Shown here: positions 36,330-44,605 of the stretch, piece after piece
Numbering within the stretch: the stretch's first letter is position 1
Layout of the letters: every line of letters starts with the position of its first letter
The notes under the pieces: generated by a model
Seen by the model: only the letters and a program-made list of their open reading frames with translations
The model's database searches: none
Told to the model about the DNA's origin: nothing
Made by a program: the position numbers and the translations under genes
Assembly (NCBI RefSeq): GCF_015624485.1
Contig: NZ_CP061378.1
Span: 558,001-622,000 of the forward strand
Direction of reading: 5' to 3'
Length of the DNA stretch: 64,000 bases
DNA from: Bradyrhizobium genosp. L
GTDB taxonomy: Bacteria > Pseudomonadota > Alphaproteobacteria > Rhizobiales > Xanthobacteraceae

Positions 36330-36434
36330 TAGAGCCTTTCCCGTTCCGATGGAATCGGAACGGGGCTCTAGGTTTTTGTTTTGACGCGTTTTCTTCACGC
36401 GAACCGGTTTCCACTTCGCTCGAAAACGCTCTAG
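36330..36434. repeat. Intergenic repeat, family C, copy 2 (overlaps the PBP1A stop)
   Basis: The 105-bp element is bounded by TAGAGC and GCTCTA. On the minus strand it shows the blocks listed for copy 1 at 31963. A strong hairpin is made by CCGTTCCGAT and ATCGGAACGG. The TAG stop of the penicillin-binding protein gene (36431-36433) lies within the element's edge, so in transcription it directly follows the gene and may act as its 3' end signal. Confidence 0.82.
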
Positions 36435-38662
36435 CGGAATAGCCGATCAACCAGCCAGCCATCCAATCCCGCAGCCGCCTCCGGCCGTGCGTTCGGGTTC
36501 GGCGGTTGCGCCGAGGTGCGCACCGGAGGTGGCTGCCGATAATAGCCGCCGCCCGATGGCGCCGGCGGCGGCGCCTGCATCTGCATTTGGGGTTGCGTTT
36601 GCGTCGGCGCGGACGGCGGGCTGATCTGCGACGAGATCTGCATCAGGTTCGCCGGTCCCCAATTGCCTTGCGAATTCGGGATCGCCACGACCGGCACGCC
36701 CTGATGCGCGGCCTTCATGAACCGGGTCCACACTTCCACCGGCAGCCCGCCGCCGGTCGCCTTCTTGGTCGGCGAGTTGTCGTCATTGCCGAGCCAGACG
36801 CCGGTGACGAGATGGCCGGTGTAGCCGATGAACCAGGCGTCGCGATAATCCTGGCTGGTGCCGGTCTTGCCGGCGGCGGTCCAGCCGGGGATCTCCGCCT
36901 TGCGCGCGGTGCCCGAGATCAAGGTCTCGCGCATCATGCTGTTCATCATCGCGTCATAGCGCGGCTCGATCACCTGGTTCGGCGGATCGGTCGGACGATC
37001 GTAGAGCAGCTTGCCCGAGCTGGTGCGGATCTTGGTGATCACATGCGGCGACACGGCGAACCCGCCATTGGCGAACGGCGTATAGGCGCCGACCATCTCG
37101 AGGACGGAGACTTCGGAGGTGCCGAGCGCGATCGAGACGTTGGGTTCGAGCTTGGAGGAGATGCCGAGCCGGTGCGCGGTGCGCACCACATTTTTAGCGC
37201 CGACCTCGACACCGAGCCGCACCGCGACCGTGTTCAGCGACATCGCGAGCGCCTGGGTCAGCGTCACCGAGCCGAAATATTCGTGGGTGTAGTTCTCCGG
37301 CTTCCAGCCCTTGATGTCGAGCGGGCCGTCGGTGCGAATGGTGTCCGGCGTCAGCCCTGACTCGACCGCGGTCAGATAGACGAACGGCTTGAACGATGAG
37401 CCGGGCTGCCGCTTGGCGGTCACCGCGCGGTTATACTGGCTCTCGGCATAGTTCCGGCCGCCGACCATGGCGCGCACCGCGCCGTCGGGCGACATCGCCA
37501 CCAGCGCGCCCTGGCTGACATTGAATTTCACGCTCTTGGCGGCGAGTTCGTCGATCACGGCGGCCTCCGCCATGTTTTGCAGCTTCGGATCGATGGTGGT
37601 CTGCACCGTGATGTCCTGGTCGATCTGGCCGACCAGATCGTCGAGCACCTCGCCGATCCAGTCGGCGACATAGTTCACGGTGCCGGCGCCGGCCGGCTTC
37701 ACGGCGATCGAGGCCTGGCCGGTCGAGGCCTTGGCCTGCGCTTCGGTAATGAACTTGGCATCCACCATCGCTGCCAGCACGATTTGCGCGCGCTGCTCGG
37801 CGCCCTCCGGATTGCGGTTCGGTGCAAGACGCGACGGCGACTTGACGAGACCCGCGAGCATCGCGGCCTCGGCGATGGTCACGTTCTTCGCCGACTTGCC
37901 GAAATAGCGCTGCGCCGCCGCCTCGACGCCATAGGCGCCGGAACCGAAATAGACGCGGTTGAGATAGAGCTCGAGGATCTCGTCCTTGGAGTGTTTGCGC
38001 TCCAGCCACAGCGCGAGCTCGGCCTCCTGCAGCTTGCGCTGCATGGTGCGCTCCTGGGTCAGGAACAGGTTCTTGGCGAGCTGCTGCGTCAGGGTCGAGC
38101 CGCCCTGCGAGACGCCGTGATGCAAAAGGTTGGTCACAGCCGCGCGCAGGATGCCGACGGGATCGACGCCGAAATGCGAATAGAAGCGGCGATCCTCAAT
38201 GGCGATGAACGCTTTCGGTAGATAGGGCGGCAGGTCCTTTAGCGCGACATTGGCGCCGGCCATTTCGCCGCGCTGCGCCAGCACGCTGCCGTCGAGGCCG
38301 ACGATCTGGATCGTCGGCGGGCGTTTGGGGATTTCCAGCGACTGGATCGGCGGCAGATGCGCGCCGACCCACACCACGACACCGATCACGGCGATGCAGG
38401 CCCACAGCCCGAGCACCGCGGTCCAGTAGAACAGCCGGCCGATGCCGAAGCCGCGTGATTTGCCGCGGCGCTTGCCGCTGCTCTTTGCGGGCCGCGGCTT
38501 CTCGCCGCCGGACTCGCTGCTTTTCGATTTGGATTTGGCCGGCTTGTCGTCGTCGCCGCCGGGAATGCGATCGGCAACCGACAGCCTGAGGTCGGCAAGC
38601 GCGGCCGGAAGCCCGAACAGCGGCTCCTTGCGCGCACCGCCCTTTTTGTTTCCCCACGCCAT
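36431..38662 (-). CDS. Penicillin-binding protein 1A, bifunctional transglycosylase/transpeptidase
   Basis: A 743-residue class A PBP that polymerises and cross-links peptidoglycan. A basic cytoplasmic tail (Lys/Ser-rich, about 20-75) precedes one membrane helix (ACIAVIGVVVWVGAHL). The GT51 domain has EDRRFYSHFGVDP and QGGSTLTQQLAKNLFL. The transpeptidase has SSFKPF (SxxK), MSLNTVAV (SxN) and GKTGTS (KTG). The C-terminus is Pro/Gln-rich. The ATG at 38662 is preferred to a TTG two codons upstream. No partner lipoprotein is adjacent. Confidence 0.93.
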   Translation of the reverse strand: MAWGNKKGGARKEPLFGLPAALADLRLSVADRIPGGDDDKPAKSKSKSSESGGEKPRPAKSSGKRRGKSRGFGIGRLFYWTAVLGLWACIAVIGVVVWVGAHLPPIQSLEIPKRPPTIQIVGLDGSVLAQRGEMAGANVALKDLPPYLPKAFIAIEDRRFYSHFGVDPVGILRAAVTNLLHHGVSQGGSTLTQQLAKNLFLTQERTMQRKLQEAELALWLERKHSKDEILELYLNRVYFGSGAYGVEAAAQRYFGKSAKNVTIAEAAMLAGLVKSPSRLAPNRNPEGAEQRAQIVLAAMVDAKFITEAQAKASTGQASIAVKPAGAGTVNYVADWIGEVLDDLVGQIDQDITVQTTIDPKLQNMAEAAVIDELAAKSVKFNVSQGALVAMSPDGAVRAMVGGRNYAESQYNRAVTAKRQPGSSFKPFVYLTAVESGLTPDTIRTDGPLDIKGWKPENYTHEYFGSVTLTQALAMSLNTVAVRLGVEVGAKNVVRTAHRLGISSKLEPNVSIALGTSEVSVLEMVGAYTPFANGGFAVSPHVITKIRTSSGKLLYDRPTDPPNQVIEPRYDAMMNSMMRETLISGTARKAEIPGWTAAGKTGTSQDYRDAWFIGYTGHLVTGVWLGNDDNSPTKKATGGGLPVEVWTRFMKAAHQGVPVVAIPNSQGNWGPANLMQISSQISPPSAPTQTQPQMQMQAPPPAPSGGGYYRQPPPVRTSAQPPNPNARPEAAAGLDGWLVDRLFR

Positions 38663-38802
38663 CCGCAACGCTCACACCCTGATCGGGCCGCACGCTAGCG
38701 TTCCCGGTTTAAGGGGCGGTTACGCAAAGCTTAACGCGGGATTAGGAGGTTGGGCGGTGCGTGCTAAATAACAACGGACCCGACAACAAAAGGAGCCTTC
38801 GC

Positions 38803-39228
38803 ATGGGCCATATCGATCCGACCAAGGACGTCTTCGCACAGTTCCGGGACAACAACCGGCCGGGACCGATCCACATGCTCAACCTCGTCCGCCTGCGGGA
38901 GCACGCCGCCTATCCGGACGGCCGCAAGGCGAGCGGCGCGGAAGCCTATGCGGCCTATGGCCGCGAGAGTGGCCCGGTGTTCGAGCGGCTCGGCGGCCGC
39001 ATCGTCTGGCAAGGCCGCTTCGAGTTGATGCTGATCGGCCCCGAGGCCGAGCGCTGGGACCACTGCTTCATCGCCGAATACCCAAGCGTCGCCGCTTTCG
39101 TCGAGATGATCCGCGATCCGGTCTATCGCGAGGCCGTCAAGCACCGCCAGGCCGGCGTGGAGGATTCGCGGCTGATCCGGCATGCGGTGCTGCCCGTCGG
39201 GAAGACGTTTGGGGAGATTCCTAGATAG
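38803..39228 (+). CDS. DUF1330 domain protein
   Basis: A 141-residue small soluble protein of the DUF1330 group (dimeric alpha/beta-barrel-like fold). IHMLNLVRLREHAAYPDGR and YGRESGPVFERLGGRIVWQG are typical, as is IAEYPSVAAFVEMIRDPVY. The function is unknown. The ATG at 38803 has AGGAG at 38791-38795. It is divergent from PBP1A. Confidence 0.8.
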   Translation: MGHIDPTKDVFAQFRDNNRPGPIHMLNLVRLREHAAYPDGRKASGAEAYAAYGRESGPVFERLGGRIVWQGRFELMLIGPEAERWDHCFIAEYPSVAAFVEMIRDPVYREAVKHRQAGVEDSRLIRHAVLPVGKTFGEIPR

Positions 39229-39255
39229 CTGCGCTCAAAGCCACGAGCACTCTCC

Positions 39256-39369
39256 ATCCCCGTCATCCTGAGGTGCGAGCGGAGCGAGCCTCGAAGGATG
39301 AAATCGGCCCCACTTGTGGCCGTCGACCCTTCGAGGCTCGCTTCGCGAGCGCCTCAGGGTGACGGGGAT
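39256..39369. repeat. Intergenic inverted repeat, family B
   Basis: An inverted element: left arm ATCCCCGTCATCCTGAGG with GCGAGC, right arm the inverse GCGAGCGCCTCAGGGTGACGGGGAT. The inner parts (GAGCCTCGAAGG / CCTTCGAGGCTC) are also inverted. It lies between the convergent DUF1330 and binding-protein genes. Only one copy is in this window. Confidence 0.75.
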
Positions 39370-39390
39370 AGATTTGAATGTGCGTATCCA

Positions 39391-39420
39391 AACAAAATCG
39401 GCGGCCCTAAGGCCGCCGAT
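39391..39420 (-). terminator. Rho-independent terminator of binding-protein gene
   Basis: On the minus strand, a 10-bp stem ATCGGCGGCC/GGCCGCCGAT with a TTAG loop is followed by TTTTGTT. This lies 27 bp past the stop of the gene at 39447-40673. It is the best classical terminator seen in the window. Confidence 0.8.
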
Positions 39421-39446
39421 CGCATCTCAAATCCAGCAAAAAACCA

Positions 39447-40673
39447 CTAACCCGCCGGACCCGCATCCTCCAGAATCGGGCCGAACAGTTCCCAGCGCTC
39501 GCCGTTGAACTTCATCATCTGCAACTGCTTGTTGACGCGGTAGTCGTTCGGCGAGGTGTTGCCCTTGATGCCGGGCAGCGCCATGTCGAGCTCGACATTC
39601 TTCAGGTTGGTGGCCTGTTTCAGCACGTTCTCGCGCGTCAACTCGTCGCCGCACTGCTTCAGCACGTGCACCATCAGCTGCGCGGTCGAATAGCCGTAGG
39701 TGTTGAAGTTCGAGTTCTTGTCGCCGTCGGGATAGTACTTGGCCATGAAGTCGAAATAGCGCTTCATGCCGGCATCATCCTTCCACTGCGGGTCGGCCGG
39801 ATCCTTGCCGTAGTTGGTCGAGATCAGGCCCTTGGCGGCTTCGAGACCTGCCGGCTGCAGCACGGCGCCGACCGACGTGGCGTTGATGTCGACGATCTGG
39901 ACCGGATGCCATCCGAGTTCGAAGATTTTCTTGATCCCTTGCGCAGCCTGCTTCGGCGTCGTCGCCGAGAAGAACAGGTCGGCTCCGGAATCCTTGATCT
40001 TGATGATCTGCGAATCCACCGTCGGATCGGAGACTTCGTAGGAAGCTTCCGACACCACCATCTTGGCGGCCTTGTCGCCGAGGCCGGCCTTGAGGCCGTT
40101 CAGATAGTCCTTGCCGAGGTCGTCGTTCTGGTAGAGCACGCCGATCTTGGCATTGGGGTGCTCCTTCAGGATGTACTGGCCGTAGATGCGGCCTTCGACG
40201 AAGTAGTTCGGATTGAAGCCGAGCGTCCAGGGGAAGTTCTTCGGATCGGTGAACTTCGAGGCGCCGGTGGCGGCGAACAGCTGCGGGACCTTCTTGGCGT
40301 TGAGATATTTCTGTACCGCGGCGTTCGACGGCGTGCCGACGATCTGGAACGTCAGCAGCACCTCGTCGCTCTCGACCAGCTTGCGCACCTGCTCGACCGC
40401 CTTGGGCGGCGAATAGGCGTCGTCATATTGAATGAGGTTGATCTTGCGGCCGTTCACGCCGCCCTGGTCGTTGATCATCTTGAAATAGGCCGCCTGGGTC
40501 TTGCCGATCGAGGCATAGGCGGAGGCCGGTCCGGAGAACGGGACGGTCTGGCCGATCTTGATTTCGGTATCGCTCGCGCCGGGATCGTATTTCTTCTGCG
40601 CGAAGGCCGACGTCGCGGATAGCGCCATTGCGAGCGCCGTTGCGGTGGCCAGATGGAAAATCCCATTCCTCAT
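39447..40673 (-). CDS. ABC transporter periplasmic binding protein (Leu/Ile/Val type), paralogue 1
   Basis: A 408-residue type I periplasmic binding protein with a signal peptide ending ATSAFAQ. The mature part has IKIGQTVPFSGPASAYASIGK, MINDQGGVNGRKINLIQYDDAYSPPKAV and IGVLYQNDDLGKDYLNG, as in branched-chain amino acid/amide/aromatic acid binding proteins. A close paralogue follows upstream at 41110. No permease or ATPase genes are nearby, so its transporter partners are elsewhere. The ATG at 40673 follows GAGGAAG. Ligand unknown. Confidence 0.9.
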   Translation of the reverse strand: MRNGIFHLATATALAMALSATSAFAQKKYDPGASDTEIKIGQTVPFSGPASAYASIGKTQAAYFKMINDQGGVNGRKINLIQYDDAYSPPKAVEQVRKLVESDEVLLTFQIVGTPSNAAVQKYLNAKKVPQLFAATGASKFTDPKNFPWTLGFNPNYFVEGRIYGQYILKEHPNAKIGVLYQNDDLGKDYLNGLKAGLGDKAAKMVVSEASYEVSDPTVDSQIIKIKDSGADLFFSATTPKQAAQGIKKIFELGWHPVQIVDINATSVGAVLQPAGLEAAKGLISTNYGKDPADPQWKDDAGMKRYFDFMAKYYPDGDKNSNFNTYGYSTAQLMVHVLKQCGDELTRENVLKQATNLKNVELDMALPGIKGNTSPNDYRVNKQLQMMKFNGERWELFGPILEDAGPAG

Positions 40674-41109
40674 ACTGCTGCTTCCTCACGTGATTAATGG
40701 TTCGCCGATGATCTTGTCGCGGGTTCACACCCCCGCAGCCGCCATCGATTGGGCCGGGATACTGGAGGAACCGTTGCTGCGATGCAAGACGAACGGTGCT
40801 GAAAAGACGAGCGATTTCAATCAACGAAAGTAGGGGGCGGTGCGGAAAGGAAGGTGACGCGGTTTCTGATCCTGCTGCGTCGTAATCCCGGCACTATTCG
40901 GCGTCGTCCTGGCGAAAGCCAGGACCCTTTACCCCAGTAGCTTGGGGTTGCGCGACACTGGAGCCACGATCCCGCACGCGATCAAATTCGGTGGTTATGG
41001 GTCCTGGCTTTCGCCAGGACGACGGGGGTGGACAGGCCGCGCGCCAAAAATCCACCCCGTTATGCTTCGAGACGGCAGCGTTGGGCCTCCTCACCGTGAC
41101 GGGTCCCCT
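40674..41109. other. 436-bp spacer between the two paralogues
   Basis: This contains the leader of paralogue 1, including the 15-mer GCCGATGATCTTGTC (40704-40718) also found before paralogue 2, and the family A repeat copy 2 (40903-41023). No gene is supported. Confidence 0.6.
40903..41023. repeat. Intergenic inverted repeat, family A, copy 2
   Basis: Same plan as copy 1: left GTCGTCCTGGCGAAAGCCAGGAC, right GGTGGTTATGGGTCCTGGC...GCCAGGACGAC. It sits between two co-directional paralogous genes, so it lies in the 3' region of paralogue 2. Confidence 0.82.
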
Positions 41110-42330
41110 TTAGCCCGCCGGCCCTGTATCCTCGATGATCGGGCCGAACAGCTCCCAGCGCTCGCCGTTGAACTTCATCATCTGCATCTGCTTGTTGATG
41201 CGGTAATCGTTCGGTCCCGTCGTGATCGACATGCCCGGCAGCGCGAGTGACGGCACGAAATGCTTCAGGCTGGTCACCTGCTTCATCAGGTTCTCACGGG
41301 TGAGGTCGTCGCCGCATTGTTTCAGCACCTGGATCAACAGCTCGGCGGTCGAATACCCGTAGGTGTTGACGGTGTTGAGCTTGTCGCCCTCCGGATAATA
41401 TTTGTCCATGAAGGCGAAATAGGCCTTCAGGCCGGGATCGTCCTTCCACTGCGGATCGGCGGGTTCCTTGCCGTAATTGGTCGAGATGATCCCCTTGGAG
41501 ATGTCGAGGCCAGCCGGCTTCAGCGTTGCCGACACCGGGCTCGCATTGATGTCGAGGATGTGCACCGGGTGCCAGTCGAGGTCGGCGAGCTTGCGGATCG
41601 TCTGCGCGGCGAATTTCGGGGTCGACGCGTCATAGAGCAGATCAGCGCCGGCGGCCTTCAGCTTGACGATCTGTGAATCCACCGTCGGGTCGGTCAGCTC
41701 GTACGACGCCTCCGCCACGATCATGCTCGAGGCCTTGTCGCCGAGGCCGCTTTTCAGGCCCGTGATGTAGTCGCGGCCGAGATCGTCGTTCTGGTAGAAG
41801 ATGCCGATCTTGGCGTTGGGGTAGTTGGCCAGGATGTATTTGGCGTAGATGCGGCCCTCCGACTGGTAGTTCGGATTGAATGCGATGGTCCAGGGCGCGT
41901 TGACCGGATCGGAGAAGCGCGAGGCGCCGGTCGAGGCCAGCAGCTGCGGCACCTTCCGGGCGTTGAGATATTTCTGCACGGCGGCATTCGACGGCGTGCC
42001 GATGATCTGGAAGGTGAACAGCACCTCGTCGCCTTCGACCAGCTTGCGCACCTGCTCGACCGCCTTCGGCGGCGAATAGGCGTCGTCATACTGGATCAGG
42101 TTCAGCTTGCGGCCGTTGATGCCGCCCTGATCGTTGATCATCTTGAGATAGGCCGCCTGGGTCTTGCCGATGCCGGCATAGGCCGAGGCGGGGCCGGAGA
42201 ACGGCACGGTCTGGCCGATCTTGATCTCGGTGTCGGTGGCGCCGATGTCGTATTTCTTCTGCGCGCTCGCTGACGTGACGGACAACGCGATGGCAAACGC
42301 AGTCGCAGCGAGCAAATGCACGCTTCTCAT
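41110..42330 (-). CDS. ABC transporter periplasmic binding protein, paralogue 2
   Basis: A 406-residue type I binding protein, about 70-75 percent identical by eye to the neighbour at 39447. It shares IGQTVPFSGPASAYAGIGK, LIQYDDAYSPPKAV and FNGERWELFGPIIEDTGPAG at the end. The signal peptide is MRSVHLLAATAFAIALSVTS with cleavage after ASA. The start at 42330 has GGGAGG seven bases before it; the frame is open upstream to 42432 without merit. The two genes look like a tandem duplication with divergent ligand-contact loops. Confidence 0.9.
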   Translation of the reverse strand: MRSVHLLAATAFAIALSVTSASAQKKYDIGATDTEIKIGQTVPFSGPASAYAGIGKTQAAYLKMINDQGGINGRKLNLIQYDDAYSPPKAVEQVRKLVEGDEVLFTFQIIGTPSNAAVQKYLNARKVPQLLASTGASRFSDPVNAPWTIAFNPNYQSEGRIYAKYILANYPNAKIGIFYQNDDLGRDYITGLKSGLGDKASSMIVAEASYELTDPTVDSQIVKLKAAGADLLYDASTPKFAAQTIRKLADLDWHPVHILDINASPVSATLKPAGLDISKGIISTNYGKEPADPQWKDDPGLKAYFAFMDKYYPEGDKLNTVNTYGYSTAELLIQVLKQCGDDLTRENLMKQVTSLKHFVPSLALPGMSITTGPNDYRINKQMQMMKFNGERWELFGPIIEDTGPAG

Positions 42331-42448
42331 GTCGTGACCTCCCATGTTGCCGATGATCTTGTCCGCGAGGCGCTTGCCTCCGGCGGATGTCACCGTTGCC
42401 GCGATGATGGCGGCATTGCAGGGCAATGCCAAGCGCAGAATCCCGGCG

Positions 42449-42811
42449 TCAGGCGAACCAGAGCAGGATCAGGGCGAGGGCCGCAGGCGCCGCCTGCACA
42501 TAAAGGATGCGCGGGCTGACGGTCGCCGCGCCATAGACGCCCGCGACGATGACGCAGAGCAGGAAGAATGTCTTGATCTGGAACGCGAAGGCGGGATTGC
42601 CGTGCACCAGGCCCCAGATCAGTCCGGCGGCCAGGAAGCCGTTGTAGAGCCCTTGATTGGCGGCGAGCACCGCGGACTCCGTTGCCTTTTCGATCGAATT
42701 GCGAAACGTCTTCAGCCCCAGCGGCTTGGTCCAGAGAAACATCTCCAGCACCAGGAAATAGACGTGCAGCGCGGCCACCACCGCGACCAGGACATTGGCA
42801 AGCAGATACAT
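42449..42811 (-). CDS. DUF1304 family small membrane protein
   Basis: A 120-residue protein with four helices; LHVYFLVLEMFLW, GLYNGFLAAGLIWGL and FFLLCVIVAGVYGA match the DUF1304 family. Function unknown. The ATG at 42811 has GGGGGA upstream; a TTG at 42826 is less likely. Confidence 0.83.
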   Translation of the reverse strand: MYLLANVLVAVVAALHVYFLVLEMFLWTKPLGLKTFRNSIEKATESAVLAANQGLYNGFLAAGLIWGLVHGNPAFAFQIKTFFLLCVIVAGVYGAATVSPRILYVQAAPAALALILLWFA

Positions 42812-42899
42812 GATGCGGTCCCCCAACCGGAATTCGGGTGGACGCTAGCATGCCGGCGTCGGATTGTATGCGTAACGATCCGATTCCCGAGTGACCGTC

Positions 42900-43424
42900 A
42901 TGTCCGACCGCAAGACGCCGCAAACCTTCAACCTTGACCGTCTCACGACGCCGATCGGCGTCGCGCTGCTGATGACCGACGACGACGGCGTGCTGCGCGC
43001 GCTCGACTGGGACGACTATGAAGCGCGGATGCGCGATCTGCTGCGGCTGCACTATGGCGCGGTGACGCTCAGGGACGGCCGCGCGCCGGCGGCGTTGCGC
43101 AAGGCGCTCGACGGCTATTTCAGGGGCGATCTCGATCGGCTCGGCGACGTCGCATGGCGCGTCGCCGGCACGCCGTTCCAGCAGAAGGTCTGGCACGCGC
43201 TGCCGAAGATTCGTGCCGGCACCACCATGAGCTACGGCGCATTGGCGGCGAAGCTGCACGCGCCGAACGCGATGCGCGCGGTCGGCCACGCCAATGGCTC
43301 CAACCCGATCAGCGTCGTCGTGCCCTGCCACCGCCTGATCGGCGCCAACGGCTCACTGGTGAAATATGGTGGCGGCCTGGAGCGGAAGCGCTGGTTGCTG
43401 CGGCATGAGGGGGTACAGCTCTGA
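42900..43424 (+). CDS. ogt: Methylated-DNA-protein-cysteine methyltransferase
   Basis: A 174-residue DNA repair protein that removes O6-alkyl groups from guanine by transfer to its own Cys. The active site is VVPCHRLIGANGSL, followed by YGGGLERKRWLL. The helix-turn-helix FQQKVWHALPKIRAGTTMSYGALAAKL lies before it. The start is the ATG at 42900 (the GTG at 42891 is possible). It is divergent from the DUF1304 gene. Confidence 0.93.
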   Translation: MSDRKTPQTFNLDRLTTPIGVALLMTDDDGVLRALDWDDYEARMRDLLRLHYGAVTLRDGRAPAALRKALDGYFRGDLDRLGDVAWRVAGTPFQQKVWHALPKIRAGTTMSYGALAAKLHAPNAMRAVGHANGSNPISVVVPCHRLIGANGSLVKYGGGLERKRWLLRHEGVQL

Positions 43425-43437
43425 TCCCGCGCATCCT

Positions 43438-43554
43438 TCAATCGAGGTCTTCGCCGGGCATGTTGCGCAGGTCGCGCACGATATAGAAGAACACGATCAG
43501 CGAAGGTACCCACGCCAGGATCGCTCCCACCAGCATCGCATCGACTGTCGCCAT
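43438..43554 (-). CDS. Putative 38-residue membrane microprotein
   Basis: A short open frame starting ATG at 43554 with AGGAA six bases upstream and ending TGA at 43438. The sequence has a single hydrophobic helix (AILAWVPSLIVFFYIVRD), then a basic/acidic tail ending in PGEDLD, so it would be a single-pass membrane peptide. It follows the zinc-ribbon-like gene by 21 bp on the same strand. It is too short for family assignment; conservation would settle whether it is real. Confidence 0.55.
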   Translation of the reverse strand: MATVDAMLVGAILAWVPSLIVFFYIVRDLRNMPGEDLD

Positions 43555-43575
43555 GGTCGTTCCTATCGAGGTCGC

Positions 43576-43779
43576 TCAGTCCGACCGCTGGATCAAATTC
43601 TTTCGACGGGCTGCCGGCTCGGGGGCGTAGCAGAGCCATTTCCAATAGGCGCTGTTGCGCTGGAGCTGCCGCTTGTAGGTCTCGCAGCACTTGGTCGAGC
43701 AGAACTGCTCGAAATGCCAGCTGCGCCGGATCAGTCCGAAGGGACGCCCGCATTCCGAATTGCTGCACCGGTTGGTCAT
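43576..43779 (-). CDS. Small Cys-rich zinc-ribbon-like protein, 67 residues
   Basis: A short protein with CSNSECGRPFGLIRRSWHF and FCSTKCCETYKRQL, giving two Cys pairs plus His that would bind one zinc, as in treble-clef or FYVE-like ribbons. A basic C-terminus follows. Its ATG at 43779 overlaps the stop of the upstream small gene by an ATGA, so the two are coupled. I do not recognise a named family. Confidence 0.65.
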   Translation of the reverse strand: MTNRCSNSECGRPFGLIRRSWHFEQFCSTKCCETYKRQLQRNSAYWKWLCYAPEPAARRKNLIQRSD

Positions 43780-43940
43780 GACACGGCCTCGGTGTCGACT
43801 GGCGGAAGCCAGCGAATCAATTTCTGCTGACCCTTGTAGAAGCAGAGGCGTCCGCAGAAACGGGCGGCCGCCGGATCACGCAAGGAGACGATCTTCGGGT
43901 CTTCGCTCTCACACTCCGAGCAGCGCGGTTCCGTACGCAT
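43776..43940 (-). CDS. Small Cys-rich zinc-ribbon-like protein, 54 residues
   Basis: The ATG at 43940 has a strong GGAGGGAGG a few bases upstream. RCSECESEDPKIV and ARFCGRLCFYKGQQK place two CxxC-type pairs about 20 residues apart, a zinc-ribbon layout. It overlaps the next small gene by four bases (ATGA). The pair is unrelated in sequence apart from the Cys pattern. Function unknown. Confidence 0.65.
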   Translation of the reverse strand: MRTEPRCSECESEDPKIVSLRDPAAARFCGRLCFYKGQQKLIRWLPPVDTEAVS

Positions 43941-44116
43941 GGCGACCTCCCTCCTGAGGAATTGCCATTGCCGATCAAGCTGGTTGATACCGTCCTTGCC
44001 TCTCGGGCAGGAGGACGGCGCGAAGTCTCGCGTCGTCACGGCCTGCCTTCAACTGTCCAGATGTTTCGCCGGATCATCCTTGCGTATAATCCGCACGCGC
44101 GGGGGTCGGGTTGGGC

Positions 44117-44506
44117 CTATTCCGCCGTCGTCGCGCCGTTTCGCGTCAGTGCGGCATCGAGACATTTGATCAAAGCCTCCCCGTCGAACGGCTTGATCAG
44201 AAAGCAGGTCGCCCCGGCCTTCATGGCTCGCACGCGGTCGCTTTCGACGGAGAACGCCGTGACGAATATGAACGGAAAGCTCTGCCCGCTGGCTAGCAGG
44301 TAGGTCTGCAACTCGAGCCCGCTCATGGACGGCATTCTGACATCCGTGATCACGCAGGATGTGTCCTTCCGGTGGGGGGAACACAGGAATTCTTCGGCAG
44401 ACGCGAATGTATGGACCACGTAGCCAAGCGACCGAACGAGATTGTGGGTCGCGGCGCGAACCGACCCGTCATCGTCGATGATTGATATGACCGGCGGGTT
44501 GGACAA
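44117..44506 (-). CDS. Receiver-only (single-domain) response regulator
   Basis: About 129 residues comprising only a FixJ-like receiver: VISIIDDDGSVR (acidic pocket), CVITDVRMPSMSG (phospho-acceptor Asp), FIFVTAFS (Thr) and CFLIKPFDGEAL (Lys). No output domain follows. The start is probably TTG at 44506, which has AAGAAGG five bases upstream; another TTG is at 44575. It follows the LuxR-type regulator gene on the same strand and could act as a phosphate sink or competitor in that kinase system. Confidence 0.82.
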   Translation of the reverse strand: MSNPPVISIIDDDGSVRAATHNLVRSLGYVVHTFASAEEFLCSPHRKDTSCVITDVRMPSMSGLELQTYLLASGQSFPFIFVTAFSVESDRVRAMKAGATCFLIKPFDGEALIKCLDAALTRNGATTAE

Positions 44507-44589
44507 GGGGGCCTTCTTGCGGACGACGAGAGGGTGGCTGTCGATGCGATCACGTCGGGGCAGAGTGCGTCGCAAATCGGGACCGGAGA

Positions 44590-44605
44590 ATCATACTTAG
44601 GTTTG
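44590..44605 (-). promoter_or_regulatory. Palindrome-like element CAAACCTAAGTATGAT, copy at end of LuxR-type regulator gene
   Basis: On the minus strand this 16-mer overlaps the stop codon of the LuxR-type regulator gene and lies about 84 bp before the receiver-only gene. It differs by one base from the element at 47236-47251. It is a plausible operator; see that entry. Confidence 0.45.
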
